A DNA stretch of 53,679 bases from positions 1 through 53,679 of the forward strand of contig JAICQO010000040.1 in assembly GCA_025937835.1 (NCBI GenBank), in the 5' to 3' direction. Positions 8,052 through 16,245 of the stretch are shown here, in pieces. The notes under the pieces are model-generated. The model searched no databases. It saw only the letters and a list, made by a program, of their open reading frames with translations, and had not been told where the DNA came from. A program made the translations under genes and the position numbers. Source of the stretch: Polyangiaceae bacterium. GTDB taxonomy: Bacteria; Myxococcota_A; Polyangia; Polyangiales; Polyangiaceae. Position 1 is the first letter of the stretch, and every line of letters starts with the position of its first letter.

Positions 8052-8553
8052 CTACTTGTTGGGCTGGGGCGTGATCCGGAGGTACGGCTCGACCGCGCGA
8101 AACCCCTTCGGAAACTTGGCCTTCGCGTCGGCGTCGGAGACCGACGGCACGATGATGCAGTCCTGCCCGTCTTTCCAATTCACCGGAGTTGCGACGCTGT
8201 TCTGGGAGGTGAGCTGCAACGAAACGCACCGTGAGCGTGTCGTTCGCGTTCGGGTGAATCCTGTCGTAGAGGCTCGCGATCTTGCGATCGGGATCGCCGA
8301 GCAGCGGGAAGTTCAGGCGTGTCCCCTGGGTCTCCTCGATGTCGCCCTGCCAGCGGCGGTGATCCTCGACCGAGTCGACGCTCAGCCCGAGCACCTGGAC
8401 GTTCCGCTCGTCGAACTCCGGCTTCAGCTTCGCGACCTCACCGAGCTCGGTGGTGCAAACCGGAGTGAAGCCCTTGGGGTGAGAAAACGACACTCCCCAG
8501 CTGTCGCCGAGGTACTCGTGACATCGGATCTGCCCAGTGAGCGCCCGCTCGGC
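8052..8553 (-). pseudogene. Decayed 1-Cys peroxiredoxin (Prx6 type)
   Basis: The sequence matches the Prx6 family: EYLGDSWGV, FTPVCTTELG with the peroxidatic Cys, then LSVDSVEDH, the IEETQG and NFPLLGDPDRK region, and IHPNANDTLTVR. At 8223/8224 it then jumps, with a change of frame, to SLQLTSQNSVATPVNWKDG and CIIVPSVSD, ending at TAG 8054-8052. Family members have about 33 residues between those points, so roughly 100 nt are missing. The first 15-20 residues and a start codon are also absent: homology begins at about 8553, just below the DUF1552 stop. It probably once reduced peroxides. A sequencing error could explain the frame but not the missing segments. Confidence 0.82.
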
Positions 8554-8594
8554 CGGTAAGACTGCGCGGAAACGCGAGCTGGCCGAGGCGCCTT

Positions 8595-9965
8595 TCAGAC
8601 CAGACCGGAAAGCTCGCCGCTGCAGTACTCGGGATTGCCGAACGTCGTGGCGGGGACGCCCATCGCGTTCAGGACAGAGACCAGCAGATCGGCGTGGTTC
8701 GCCTTCTGATAGGTGAGCGCGCGACCGGTGCGGAAGTACCAGCCGCCCCCGACCATCAACAGCGGCATGTCCGTGTGAGCGTGGGTCGCGCCGATCGCGA
8801 CCTCGTTGCCCCACAAGACCAGCGTGTTGTCGAGCGCGGTGCCGTTGCCCTCCGGGATTTGACTCAGCTTGTCGAGCAGGCGAGCCAGGCGCGAGGCATG
8901 GAAGGCGTCGCGCGCTTCGAGCTGGACGCGTGCGGAGTTGTCGCTCACTCCGGAGTGCGAGAGCAGGTGACCTTCGCCGGTTGCGTCGATCCACGGGTAG
9001 CGGACGCGGTTCAGCGAGGTAGAGAATTGAATCGAGGCCACTCGCGTGAGATCGCAGGCGAAGGCCAGCGCCAACAGGTCGATCTCGAGGTCGGCGATCT
9101 TCGGGATGTCGGCTTCGGAGCTGGCGTCGATCAGCGAGGGGCGCTCGGGCGGCTGGCAGTCGTTCGGCGTGCCGCCCGCGGTGAGGCGGCGCTCGACGTC
9201 GCGCACCAGCGTGAGGTGCGAGTCGAGCTTGGCCCGGTCGTCGCTCGAGAGCCGCGGACCCACGGCCGTGAATTGGTCCTGCACCACGTCGAGCACCGAT
9301 TTGCGGCGCAGGCGCAGCTGGTCCATCTCGGTTCCGGCGTTTGGCCCGAGCGACGAGAACAGGCGATCGAAGACCGCCGTGGGATCGTTCATCGGCGGTA
9401 GCGGCCGCGCCGGGCCGGCGTAGGCGATACGCCCCTGCACGTCGTTGTCGAGCGCGTGCACGCCGAGCTCGAGGCTCGGCAAGAGCGTGTCCTGGCCGAT
9501 CGTCTTCACGACCTCCTGATCCACGCTGATGCCGTTGGCCCACCCCGAGCGCTGGCCGCAGCCGTCCACGAAATCCGTGCCGCTCTGCAGCTCGCGATTC
9601 GTGAACAGGCAGCCGATGCCGCGCTGGTGGAGGCCGCCGGGGAACTGGGAGTTGTCGGCGATCTTCAGGTCTACGCCGTTGAAGAACGTGAGCCGGTCCT
9701 TGTGGGCGGCGAGCGAGGCGTGGGTCGCGTTCAGGTCGAAGCTGGTCTCGGACGTGACGTTGAGCGGCTTCCAGGCGTCCATCATCACGCCGTTCGGCGT
9801 GTACATCAGCACCAGGCGCTTCGGCGCCTCGCCTTCGGCGGCGCGCGCCCTGCCCGAGAGCGAGGACATCAATGGCAGCCCGACGGCGAGGCCGCCCGCG
9901 CCGAGCAAGAGCTCGCGCCGGCCGATGCGCTGCCGAAGCGTGTGGCGCCGTAGCTTGTCGCTCAT
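8595..9965 (-). CDS. DUF1552 protein with Tat-type signal
   Basis: A 456-residue exported protein. The N-terminus has a twin-arginine motif (IGRRELLLGAGG) and an Ala-rich cleavage region (GRARAAEG), then the DUF1552 domain. Recognisable pieces are LMYTPNGV, FFNGVD, the GCLFT segment, PSLELGV and the late LWGNEVAIGATHAHTDMPLLMVGG segment. DUF1552 proteins occur in Planctomycetes and myxobacteria alongside DUF1592-type c-type cytochrome-like proteins; their substrate is not established. ATG overlaps the upstream gene's stop by 4 nt (ATGA), indicating translational coupling. Confidence 0.92.
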   Translation of the reverse strand: MSDKLRRHTLRQRIGRRELLLGAGGLAVGLPLMSSLSGRARAAEGEAPKRLVLMYTPNGVMMDAWKPLNVTSETSFDLNATHASLAAHKDRLTFFNGVDLKIADNSQFPGGLHQRGIGCLFTNRELQSGTDFVDGCGQRSGWANGISVDQEVVKTIGQDTLLPSLELGVHALDNDVQGRIAYAGPARPLPPMNDPTAVFDRLFSSLGPNAGTEMDQLRLRRKSVLDVVQDQFTAVGPRLSSDDRAKLDSHLTLVRDVERRLTAGGTPNDCQPPERPSLIDASSEADIPKIADLEIDLLALAFACDLTRVASIQFSTSLNRVRYPWIDATGEGHLLSHSGVSDNSARVQLEARDAFHASRLARLLDKLSQIPEGNGTALDNTLVLWGNEVAIGATHAHTDMPLLMVGGGWYFRTGRALTYQKANHADLLVSVLNAMGVPATTFGNPEYCSGELSGLV

Positions 9966-11671
9966 GGCATGGTCTCCGTGACGGCCGCGCGATAGCGGAA
10001 GCCCGTGCTCAGCGTGATCGCCACCAAGAGCTCGCGCAGATCGCCGTTGGATTGATCGAAGGCGGCCTTGACCTCGTCGACGCTGCACGAGTCGTCCTCG
10101 GTCAGCGCGCGGCCCATCGCGTAGCGGTACCAGGTGGTGGCCATGCAGTCGCGCACTGCCTGGCTGTTCCGGAGCTTCTCCGCCAGCTCCTGCACGTCGG
10201 CGAGCGGGCCGTCGAGCCCGAGCGCGCCCGAACCTCGGATCTGCCCCGTGTGGTCGATCGGCAGGTTCTTCTCGGTGGTGCGGTAGCGACCGAGCTGGTC
10301 GTACGACTCGAGCGTGTAGCCGAGCCCGTCGAACAACGAGTGGCAGCCCGCACACTCTTCCTTCTGCGTGTGCTCGCGGAAGCGGTCGCGCGTGGTGCCC
10401 GACAGATCGGGATCGGGCGGCGTGGTGTTGGCGCCGGGCGGCGGCTGCGGCACCTCGAGGCACATCAGCGTCTGACGCACGAACACGCCGCGCAGCACGG
10501 GCGCGGACTGATCGGGGTGCGCGAGCAGCGACAGGATCGCCGGCTGGGTCAGGAGGCCCGCGCGATCGGGCAGCTCGATCGGCGCGAAGCCGGAGCTCGG
10601 AGCGGCTACGCCGTACAGCGGGGCCAGGGCAGGCGAGACGAACACCGTCTTCGACGAGAACAGCTCGGAGACCTTGCCGCTGCCCCAGTACACCTGATCG
10701 ATGAAGTGATCGAGCGAGCCCAAAAGATCCGGGCCGACGAGCATGCCCTGGTCGCTCTCGGTGGGGATGCGCATCAGGGCGGGCAGCGAATCCAACTTCA
10801 ACCACTGATGGTGGAACTCGCGGACCATCTCCTTGGCGCGGTCGGTCGCGAGCAGGCGCCTCGCTTGCTTGGCCACGTCTTCGTCCAGCTCGAGCAGGTT
10901 GCTGTCGGTGAACCGCATCAGCTCGCTGTCGGGGGTCGACCCGGTCAAGAAGAAGGCCATGCGCGACGCAAGCTCGTGCGGCGCGAGCGGCACCGCGCCC
11001 TTCTCGGGCGTGGGCGGCGCGAGCTGGGTGTCGAAGCGGTACAGGAACTGAGGCGATTGCAGCATCGCGTTCAGCACCATCTCGACCGCGAACGCGTAGC
11101 CCGAGGCGGCGTAGCTGCGCTCGAACAGGCCGTCGAAGATCTGCAGCTCGATCGGCGAGAGCGGGCGGCGGAAGGCCTGATGCCCGAAGGTCTGGGTGAA
11201 CGACTTACCGCACGTGAGCGGGGTTTGCTCCGGCTGGCAGGGCGCGAGTGTCTCGAGGCGGCTCGCGACGGCGGCTGCGGCCAGCTTCTCCGCCGACTCC
11301 AGGTATTTTTCGACGAGCAGCGGGCTCGCCTGGTGCGCGTTCAGGTTGTTGTTGAAGCCGTCGACCTGATTCTCGGGCGGGAACGAGCTCGCCGGTCGGG
11401 TCGTGTCCCCGAGCAGATCGGCGACCACGGCGTTGTACTGCGCGCGGGTCAAGAGCGCCGCGGGTGCCGGCGCACCGACGGGCGCGGCGCACATCGCCGA
11501 GGGCGGCGGCTCGACGCCCGGCATGCCGCCCCCGGACGACGGCGGCATCATCGGACCCTGCATCGGCGTGCTCGCGGTCGGAGTCGGAGCCGGAGTGTCG
11601 GTGCCGTCCTGCACGCTACATCCGAGCAGCCCCGCCAAGCAGCCCAAAGCAATCAGTGGCGCACGCCGCAT
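9962..11671 (-). CDS. DUF1592-type lipoprotein with one heme-binding motif
   Basis: A 569-residue lipoprotein (lipobox GLLGC, Cys18) with a Pro/Met/Thr linker and then the usual domain series DUF1587, DUF1595, DUF1592, DUF1588, DUF1585. Supporting motifs are LLTRAQYNAVVADLLGD, FRRPLSPIE, FLTGSTPD, RGVFVRQTLMC and the C-terminal TGFRYR. A single CxxCH (Cys440-His444, ECAGCHSLFDGLGYTLE) would bind one heme c. Family members are thought to take part in periplasmic electron transfer or polymer breakdown. First gene of the pair with DUF1552; the promoter should lie in 11672-11890, shared with the divergent DUF3105 gene. Confidence 0.92.
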   Translation of the reverse strand: MRRAPLIALGCLAGLLGCSVQDGTDTPAPTPTASTPMQGPMMPPSSGGGMPGVEPPPSAMCAAPVGAPAPAALLTRAQYNAVVADLLGDTTRPASSFPPENQVDGFNNNLNAHQASPLLVEKYLESAEKLAAAAVASRLETLAPCQPEQTPLTCGKSFTQTFGHQAFRRPLSPIELQIFDGLFERSYAASGYAFAVEMVLNAMLQSPQFLYRFDTQLAPPTPEKGAVPLAPHELASRMAFFLTGSTPDSELMRFTDSNLLELDEDVAKQARRLLATDRAKEMVREFHHQWLKLDSLPALMRIPTESDQGMLVGPDLLGSLDHFIDQVYWGSGKVSELFSSKTVFVSPALAPLYGVAAPSSGFAPIELPDRAGLLTQPAILSLLAHPDQSAPVLRGVFVRQTLMCLEVPQPPPGANTTPPDPDLSGTTRDRFREHTQKEECAGCHSLFDGLGYTLESYDQLGRYRTTEKNLPIDHTGQIRGSGALGLDGPLADVQELAEKLRNSQAVRDCMATTWYRYAMGRALTEDDSCSVDEVKAAFDQSNGDLRELLVAITLSTGFRYRAAVTETMP

Positions 11672-11890
11672 CGTGAGTCCCGCAAAGGGTGCCGCGCAAC
11701 GTGCGCACCGTCAACCACAGAGCCCGATTTGGACGCGAATTGGACACGGCGCTCCAACGCGACCCGCGCGAGCTGCCATGCGGCCGGAACGCGGCCTCGT
11801 TCGATTTTTCCGCCCCAGGCGGCCATGGCGAATCTCGACAGGGCACGGGGTCGACGCTGTTTGCGGTTTTGACGTACTTACAGGGTTGAA

Positions 11891-12538
11891 ATGCGTCGCT
11901 TCAAAGCCCTGGATCCCGTTGTCGCCTTTCTGTGCCTCGCGCTCTCTGCGTGCGGAGCAGACGACGAGCCCGGACCCACGACGCTGGGAACGGGCGGGAA
12001 GGGACCCACGGGCTGCGGTGCGGACGCCGCGAGCGTCGCGGGGACCAGCGGCGAATTTCCGCCGGAGCCAGCCGACGGCAGCGAGTGCGGAGCCGTGGTC
12101 ACCCAGGAGACTCCCACGGGCGCTTCGCACGTCGCGGCGTGTAGCAGCCTGAGCTACGCGTCCAATCCGCCGAGCTCCGGCAACCACTACGGCGTGTGGG
12201 CCGACTTCAAGCACTACGAGGCGCCGGTGGCGCGCGGCAACTGGGTCCACTCGCTCGAACACGGCGCGATCGTCGTGGTCTACAACTGCACGGGCTGCGA
12301 CGACGAGATCGCCGAGGCGGTGGCCTGGATGGACACGCTGCCCGAGGACCCGAGCTGCGCGCAGTACGGCAGGCAGCGCCGGTTGGTGCTGACGCCGGAC
12401 CCGCTGCTCGACGTGCGCTGGGCCGCGGCCGCCTGGGGTTACACCCTGCGCAGCGATTGCTTCGAGCCGGACGTCTTCAGCGAGTTTGCCGTGGCACACG
12501 TCCGCAAGGGACCCGAAGATCTGTGCGCCACGCCCTGA
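11891..12538 (+). CDS. DUF3105 lipoprotein
   Basis: A 215-residue protein with a signal peptide ending in LSACG (lipobox) and a DUF3105 domain. The domain's typical motifs are SNPPSSGNHYG, WVHSLEHGAIVVVYNC and the later LVLTPDP. His and Glu in HSLEHG are conserved in the family and suggest a metal site, but no reaction is known. It carries several cysteines besides the lipidated one, including CTGC. It is followed 75 nt later by the GH9 gene on the same strand. Confidence 0.85.
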   Translation: MRRFKALDPVVAFLCLALSACGADDEPGPTTLGTGGKGPTGCGADAASVAGTSGEFPPEPADGSECGAVVTQETPTGASHVAACSSLSYASNPPSSGNHYGVWADFKHYEAPVARGNWVHSLEHGAIVVVYNCTGCDDEIAEAVAWMDTLPEDPSCAQYGRQRRLVLTPDPLLDVRWAAAAWGYTLRSDCFEPDVFSEFAVAHVRKGPEDLCATP

Positions 12539-12613
12539 GCGGACGTGTCTAGTCAGAACGCCTTCCTCGCGCCGTCGCTGGCGCGGTCCGGCGCCTGAGC
12601 TAGAGAAGCCCCC

Positions 12614-14326
12614 ATGACCTGGTACCGGTTCCCGATCGGCGCGACGACGCTGGCCTCGTTGGGTTTGCTCGCCTGCGATCCGGGCAAAGAGGTGTGCGGC
12701 GCCGATGAGCGAAAGGTGGGCGGCGAGTGCGAGTCGATCGTCGCGCACGAGGTGCGCCTGAACAGCGTCGGCTTCTTGCCCGACCGCATCAAGCGCGCGA
12801 CCCTGGTCGGCGGCAGCGGCGCGTTTCGGGTCGTGAGCGACTCCGGCGAGGTCGTGTTCGAAGGGCAGGCCGTCGCGGCGCAAACCAGCCCCGACACGGG
12901 CGAGGCCAACCTCTACGTCGCGGACTTCAGCGAGGTCACGCAGACCGGCCGCTTTCGCGTGGTTGCCGAGGGTGTCGGCGACTCGCCCGAGTTTCGCATC
13001 GCTCCGGACGTGATGGTCGAGGTCGCGCGCGTGCTGATGATGGGCATGTACGGCCAGCGCTGCGGCGTGGCCGTGAACGTCGACCACGAGGGGACGCATT
13101 TTCACCACGATGCCTGCCACCTCGAGGACGGGCTACTCGACGAGTTCGGGAAGCCGAACCAGAAGCAGCCGGCGCTCTACGGCTGGCACGACGCCGGTGA
13201 TTACGGGAAGTACGTCAACAACGGCTCGCTCTCGCTAGCGAACATGCTGTTTGCCTGGGACCAATTCCCGGCGCTCCGTGAGCTCGAGTTCGGTGTCGAA
13301 GATCCGCGCGGGCTGCCGCAGTATCTCGACGAATGCCGCTTCCAGCTCGACTGGCTGTTGGGCATGCAGATGGAGGGAGGCGGCGTCTCCGATCGCGTGA
13401 CCACGCGCACGTTCGACGCGATGGTCTCGCCGGAGGCGTCCGTCGCTCCTCGCTACATGGCGCCCGTCACCAGCACCGCGACGGCGGACTTCACGGCGGT
13501 CGTCGCGCACGCTGCCCGCTCGTTCGCGGGCTTCGACGACGAGCTCGCCGCACAGTATCGCGAGGCAGCGCTCGCCGGCTGGGAGTTCTTGAAGGCGAAC
13601 CCCAGCCCGATCAGCGGCGGCGACGGCCTCTCGATGCGCTTCACCGGAGGCTACTGGAGCACGGACGCCGACGACCGGCTCTGGGCAGCAGCCGAGATCT
13701 GGGCGCTCACGGGGGACGCGGAGGCGCTCGAGATGTTCGAGTCGAAGGCCGGCATGCTGGTGATCGATCAGCTCTGGGATTGGCCGAACCTGAACAACCT
13801 CGCAACGTTCACCTATCTGCTCGCGGACCGCGAGGGCAGGGACCCCGAGATCGTGAGCAGGTTGACCACGAACCTCGGCCTCGGCCTCGAACAGCTACGA
13901 AATGCCGCCTTGGCGCACCCATACGGCCGCGACACGGGCCTCCAGTACTACTGGGGCATCAACGGCGTCGTGGCGCGCACCGCGCTGAACTTCGGTGTGT
14001 ACGACCAGCTGGTGCCGGATCCCAAGAACAAGGACGGCATCGCCATGGCGCTCGATCACCTGCTCGGGCGCAACTACTACGGGCGCTCGTTCGTGACGGG
14101 CATCGGTCACGACCCCGCGTTCTATCCGCACCACCGCCCGTCGGTCGCCGACAGCAACCCGGAGCCGTGGCCCGGCCTGCTCGTGGGCGGGCCGTGGTCG
14201 CGCGACGCCAACGCCAGGCAAGCCACCGTCTGGGTCGATGCTGCGACCGACTTCAATACGAACGAGGTGGCGATCAACTGGAACGCGGCGATGATCTACG
14301 CCGCGGCGGCGCTGCTTCCCGAGTGA
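12614..14326 (+). CDS. GH9 glycoside hydrolase (cellulase-type) lipoprotein
   Basis: A 570-residue secreted lipoprotein (lipobox GLLAC, Cys21). An N-terminal Ig-like CelD domain (about 45-135, beginning VRLNSVGFLPDRIKRATLV) precedes the (alpha/alpha)6 GH9 domain. The conserved DAGDY is present with Asp193 and Asp196 (the second being the usual catalytic base), as are the HHRPS motif and the catalytic acid Glu551 in TNEVAINWNA. GH9 enzymes cut beta-1,4-glucans by inversion; some act on cello-oligosaccharides or glucosamine polymers, so the exact substrate is uncertain. Surface anchoring rather than free secretion is likely. No carbohydrate-binding module is attached. Confidence 0.93.
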   Translation: MTWYRFPIGATTLASLGLLACDPGKEVCGADERKVGGECESIVAHEVRLNSVGFLPDRIKRATLVGGSGAFRVVSDSGEVVFEGQAVAAQTSPDTGEANLYVADFSEVTQTGRFRVVAEGVGDSPEFRIAPDVMVEVARVLMMGMYGQRCGVAVNVDHEGTHFHHDACHLEDGLLDEFGKPNQKQPALYGWHDAGDYGKYVNNGSLSLANMLFAWDQFPALRELEFGVEDPRGLPQYLDECRFQLDWLLGMQMEGGGVSDRVTTRTFDAMVSPEASVAPRYMAPVTSTATADFTAVVAHAARSFAGFDDELAAQYREAALAGWEFLKANPSPISGGDGLSMRFTGGYWSTDADDRLWAAAEIWALTGDAEALEMFESKAGMLVIDQLWDWPNLNNLATFTYLLADREGRDPEIVSRLTTNLGLGLEQLRNAALAHPYGRDTGLQYYWGINGVVARTALNFGVYDQLVPDPKNKDGIAMALDHLLGRNYYGRSFVTGIGHDPAFYPHHRPSVADSNPEPWPGLLVGGPWSRDANARQATVWVDAATDFNTNEVAINWNAAMIYAAAALLPE

Positions 14327-14333
14327 GAGCTGG

Positions 14334-14385
14334 CTATCAGCTGTCAGCCGTCAGCGTGCGTGAGCCGATAGCTGACAGCTGGTAG
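14334..14385. repeat. Hyphenated inverted repeat between GH9 and cyclophilin genes
   Basis: The arms CTATCAGCTGTCAGC (14334-14348) and GCTGACAGCTGGTAG (14371-14385) are complementary at 14 of 15 positions around a 22-nt spacer, and the spacer carries further partial copies of the GTCAGC/GATAGCTGAC unit. It lies between convergent stop codons, so it may act as a bidirectional terminator, or be a REP-like dispersed repeat. No T-run follows. Confidence 0.75.
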
Positions 14386-14399
14386 CTGACGTGTCCAGG

Positions 14400-14915
14400 T
14401 CACTCGTTGATCGTCACCTTCACCATCTGAATCGGCGGCCGCGGGCGATCGTTGGCTCCCGTGGGGGCGCTCTCGATCTTCTTCACCACGTCCATGCCCG
14501 AGGTCACCTTGCCGAAGACCGGGTGCTTGGAGGGGCCAGGGGTGAACCAGTCCAGGTACGAGTTGTGGACGGTGTTGATGAAGAACTGGCAGCTGCCGCT
14601 GTTGGGCTGGCCGGTGTTGGCCATCGACAGCGTGCCGGGCTCGTTCGAAATTTTGGCGTCGGCGGGGTGCTCGTCCTGGATCCGGCCGTCGGGACCGTTT
14701 CCGGTGCCGGCGCGGGGGCTCTCGGGATCCCTGCTGTTGGGACAGCCGAACTGGATCATGAAGCCGTTGATCACGCGGTGGAAATGCAGGCCGTCGTAGA
14801 AGCCCGACTTGGCCAGCTTGATGAAATTTCCTGCGGTCAGCGGCATCTTGTCCTGGAAGAGCTCGACCGTGATGTCACCGAGCGACGTGCTCAATACTGC
14901 CGTGGGGTTTGCCAT
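14400..14915 (-). CDS. Peptidyl-prolyl cis-trans isomerase, cyclophilin type
   Basis: A 171-residue single-domain cyclophilin without a signal peptide, so cytoplasmic. It isomerises X-Pro bonds during folding. Active-site stretches are [13 protein letters not shown] (Arg, Phe, Gln), [10 protein letters not shown] and HPVFGKV, all in the usual order and spacing of the bacterial PpiB group. Length is normal for the family. It is transcribed alone, divergent from argF across 148 nt. Confidence 0.96.
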   Translation of the reverse strand: MANPTAVLSTSLGDITVELFQDKMPLTAGNFIKLAKSGFYDGLHFHRVINGFMIQFGCPNSRDPESPRAGTGNGPDGRIQDEHPADAKISNEPGTLSMANTGQPNSGSCQFFINTVHNSYLDWFTPGPSKHPVFGKVTSGMDVVKKIESAPTGANDRPRPPIQMVKVTINE

Positions 14916-15063
14916 GGGCGGGCAAGGTAGTGCCGAAGCCAGCCCTCACCAAGTCGAAACCGGCTCCGCCCGCGAATTCGTGTCCAAAATCGCGGGGCTA
15001 TGACGCTAGCCGCGTGACGTCGACATCCGAAGGTGATACGGAAGCGCGCTTTCGGAGGCCAGG

Positions 15064-16020
15064 ATGAAAGATTTGCTGCGCACCCTCGACCTCAGCAAGG
15101 CGGACTTCAAGTACCTGCTGAACCGGTCGCGAAAGTTCAAGGCGAGCCCGCACGGCCGGCGCTCCTTGCTTTCCGGCGAGAGCGTCTGCCTGTACTTCAC
15201 GAAGCCGTCGACGCGCACGCGCATCTCGTTCCAGGCGGCCGTGTCGCGCCTGGGCGGTAGCCCGATCATCCTCGGGCCGAACGACCTGCAGCTCGGCCGC
15301 GGCGAGACGATCGAGGACACGGGTCGGGTGATCAGTCGCTACACCCGCGCGTTCGTGACCCGCACCTACCGGCACGAAGACGTCGAGCGCTTCGCCAAGG
15401 TGCTGTCGGTGCCGGTGATCAACGCCCTGACCGATTCTCATCATCCCTGCCAGAGCGTGGCCGACATGTTGACCTTGCTCGAGCACCGCGGCTCGCTCAA
15501 GCACCGCCGCATCGCCTACTTCGGCGACGGCAACAACGTGGCCGTCAGCTTGATGGAAGCCGCAGCGCTGTGCGGCGTCGACTGCGCGATCGCGACGCCA
15601 AAAAATTACACGGTTTCACAGACGATGGTCGACGAAGCCCGCGAAGTGGCGGAGGCGAACGGCGCCTCGCTGCTGATCACGGAAGATCCGGAAGAGGCGG
15701 CGCGCGGTGCCGACGCGCTGTACACGGACGTCTGGCTCTCGATGGGCGACGACGACAACGAGCGGGCGCAGCGCCAGCGCGCGCTCCAGCCGTATCAGGT
15801 GACGCGCAGGCTGATGGGCCTCGCCAAACCGGACGCGATCTTCATGCACTGCCTGCCGGCGCACCGCGGCGAGGAAGTGACGGAAGAGGTCGCGGACGGA
15901 CCGCAATCGGTGATCTTCGATCAGGCGGAGAACCGGCTGCACACCGCCGTCGCGATCTTGTACGCGCTGATTGAAGGCAAGCTGACGGGCCGCAAGAACG
16001 AGGACGGCCAGGAAGCCTGA
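15064..16020 (+). CDS. argF: Ornithine carbamoyltransferase
   Basis: A 318-residue enzyme making citrulline from ornithine and carbamoyl phosphate in arginine synthesis. The carbamoyl-phosphate loop STRTR (49-53), the HPCQ motif (127-130) and the ornithine loop HCLPAHRGEEVT are intact, which separates it from aspartate carbamoyltransferase. Length is typical. GGAGG stands just before ATG 15064. No other arginine gene is adjacent. Confidence 0.97.
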   Translation: MKDLLRTLDLSKADFKYLLNRSRKFKASPHGRRSLLSGESVCLYFTKPSTRTRISFQAAVSRLGGSPIILGPNDLQLGRGETIEDTGRVISRYTRAFVTRTYRHEDVERFAKVLSVPVINALTDSHHPCQSVADMLTLLEHRGSLKHRRIAYFGDGNNVAVSLMEAAALCGVDCAIATPKNYTVSQTMVDEAREVAEANGASLLITEDPEEAARGADALYTDVWLSMGDDDNERAQRQRALQPYQVTRRLMGLAKPDAIFMHCLPAHRGEEVTEEVADGPQSVIFDQAENRLHTAVAILYALIEGKLTGRKNEDGQEA

Positions 16021-16030
16021 ACGCCGCGCG

Positions 16031-16198
16031 CTAGCCGCCGAGCAGCAGCGTCACCAGCGAGGCCAGGCACGCGAACGTCGCGGCCGCGGCGAACAGCGCG
16101 AGCTCGGCGCGACGCTGGGCCTCGGGGGCGAGCCTCGCAGCCAGCACCCTCGCGGGGGGCCGGCGATGCATACGGTGGGCGGGGATTCGAACGGACAT
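16031..16198 (-). CDS. Small single-span membrane protein (55 aa), hypothetical
   Basis: A short frame from ATG 16198 to TAG 16031. It has an Arg/His/Pro-rich N-terminus (MHRRPPARVLAARLAPE) and one strong hydrophobic helix at the C-terminus (LALFAAAATFACLASLVTLLLGG, about residues 33-55). The pattern of a basic cytoplasmic head and a tail anchor is plausible for a real protein. It follows the MepA-type gene by 47 nt on the same strand and ends 10 nt from the argF stop. No homology is recognised; no convincing ribosome binding site is visible. It could be chance. Confidence 0.42.
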   Translation of the reverse strand: MSVRIPAHRMHRRPPARVLAARLAPEAQRRAELALFAAAATFACLASLVTLLLGG

Positions 16199-16245
16199 CC
16201 CCCAACGCTACGACCGCGTAACGCTCGAGTCGAACCGGCGGCGAA

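Noticed and set aside
8052-8553. The peroxiredoxin as a functional gene
   Set aside because: No start codon precedes the homologous part, about 33 residues are missing and the two parts are in different frames.
7639-9543. A 634-codon minus-strand open frame joining the TPR, peroxiredoxin and DUF1552 regions
   Set aside because: Only the peroxiredoxin-like stretch has family similarity; the flanks are out-of-frame reading of real genes.
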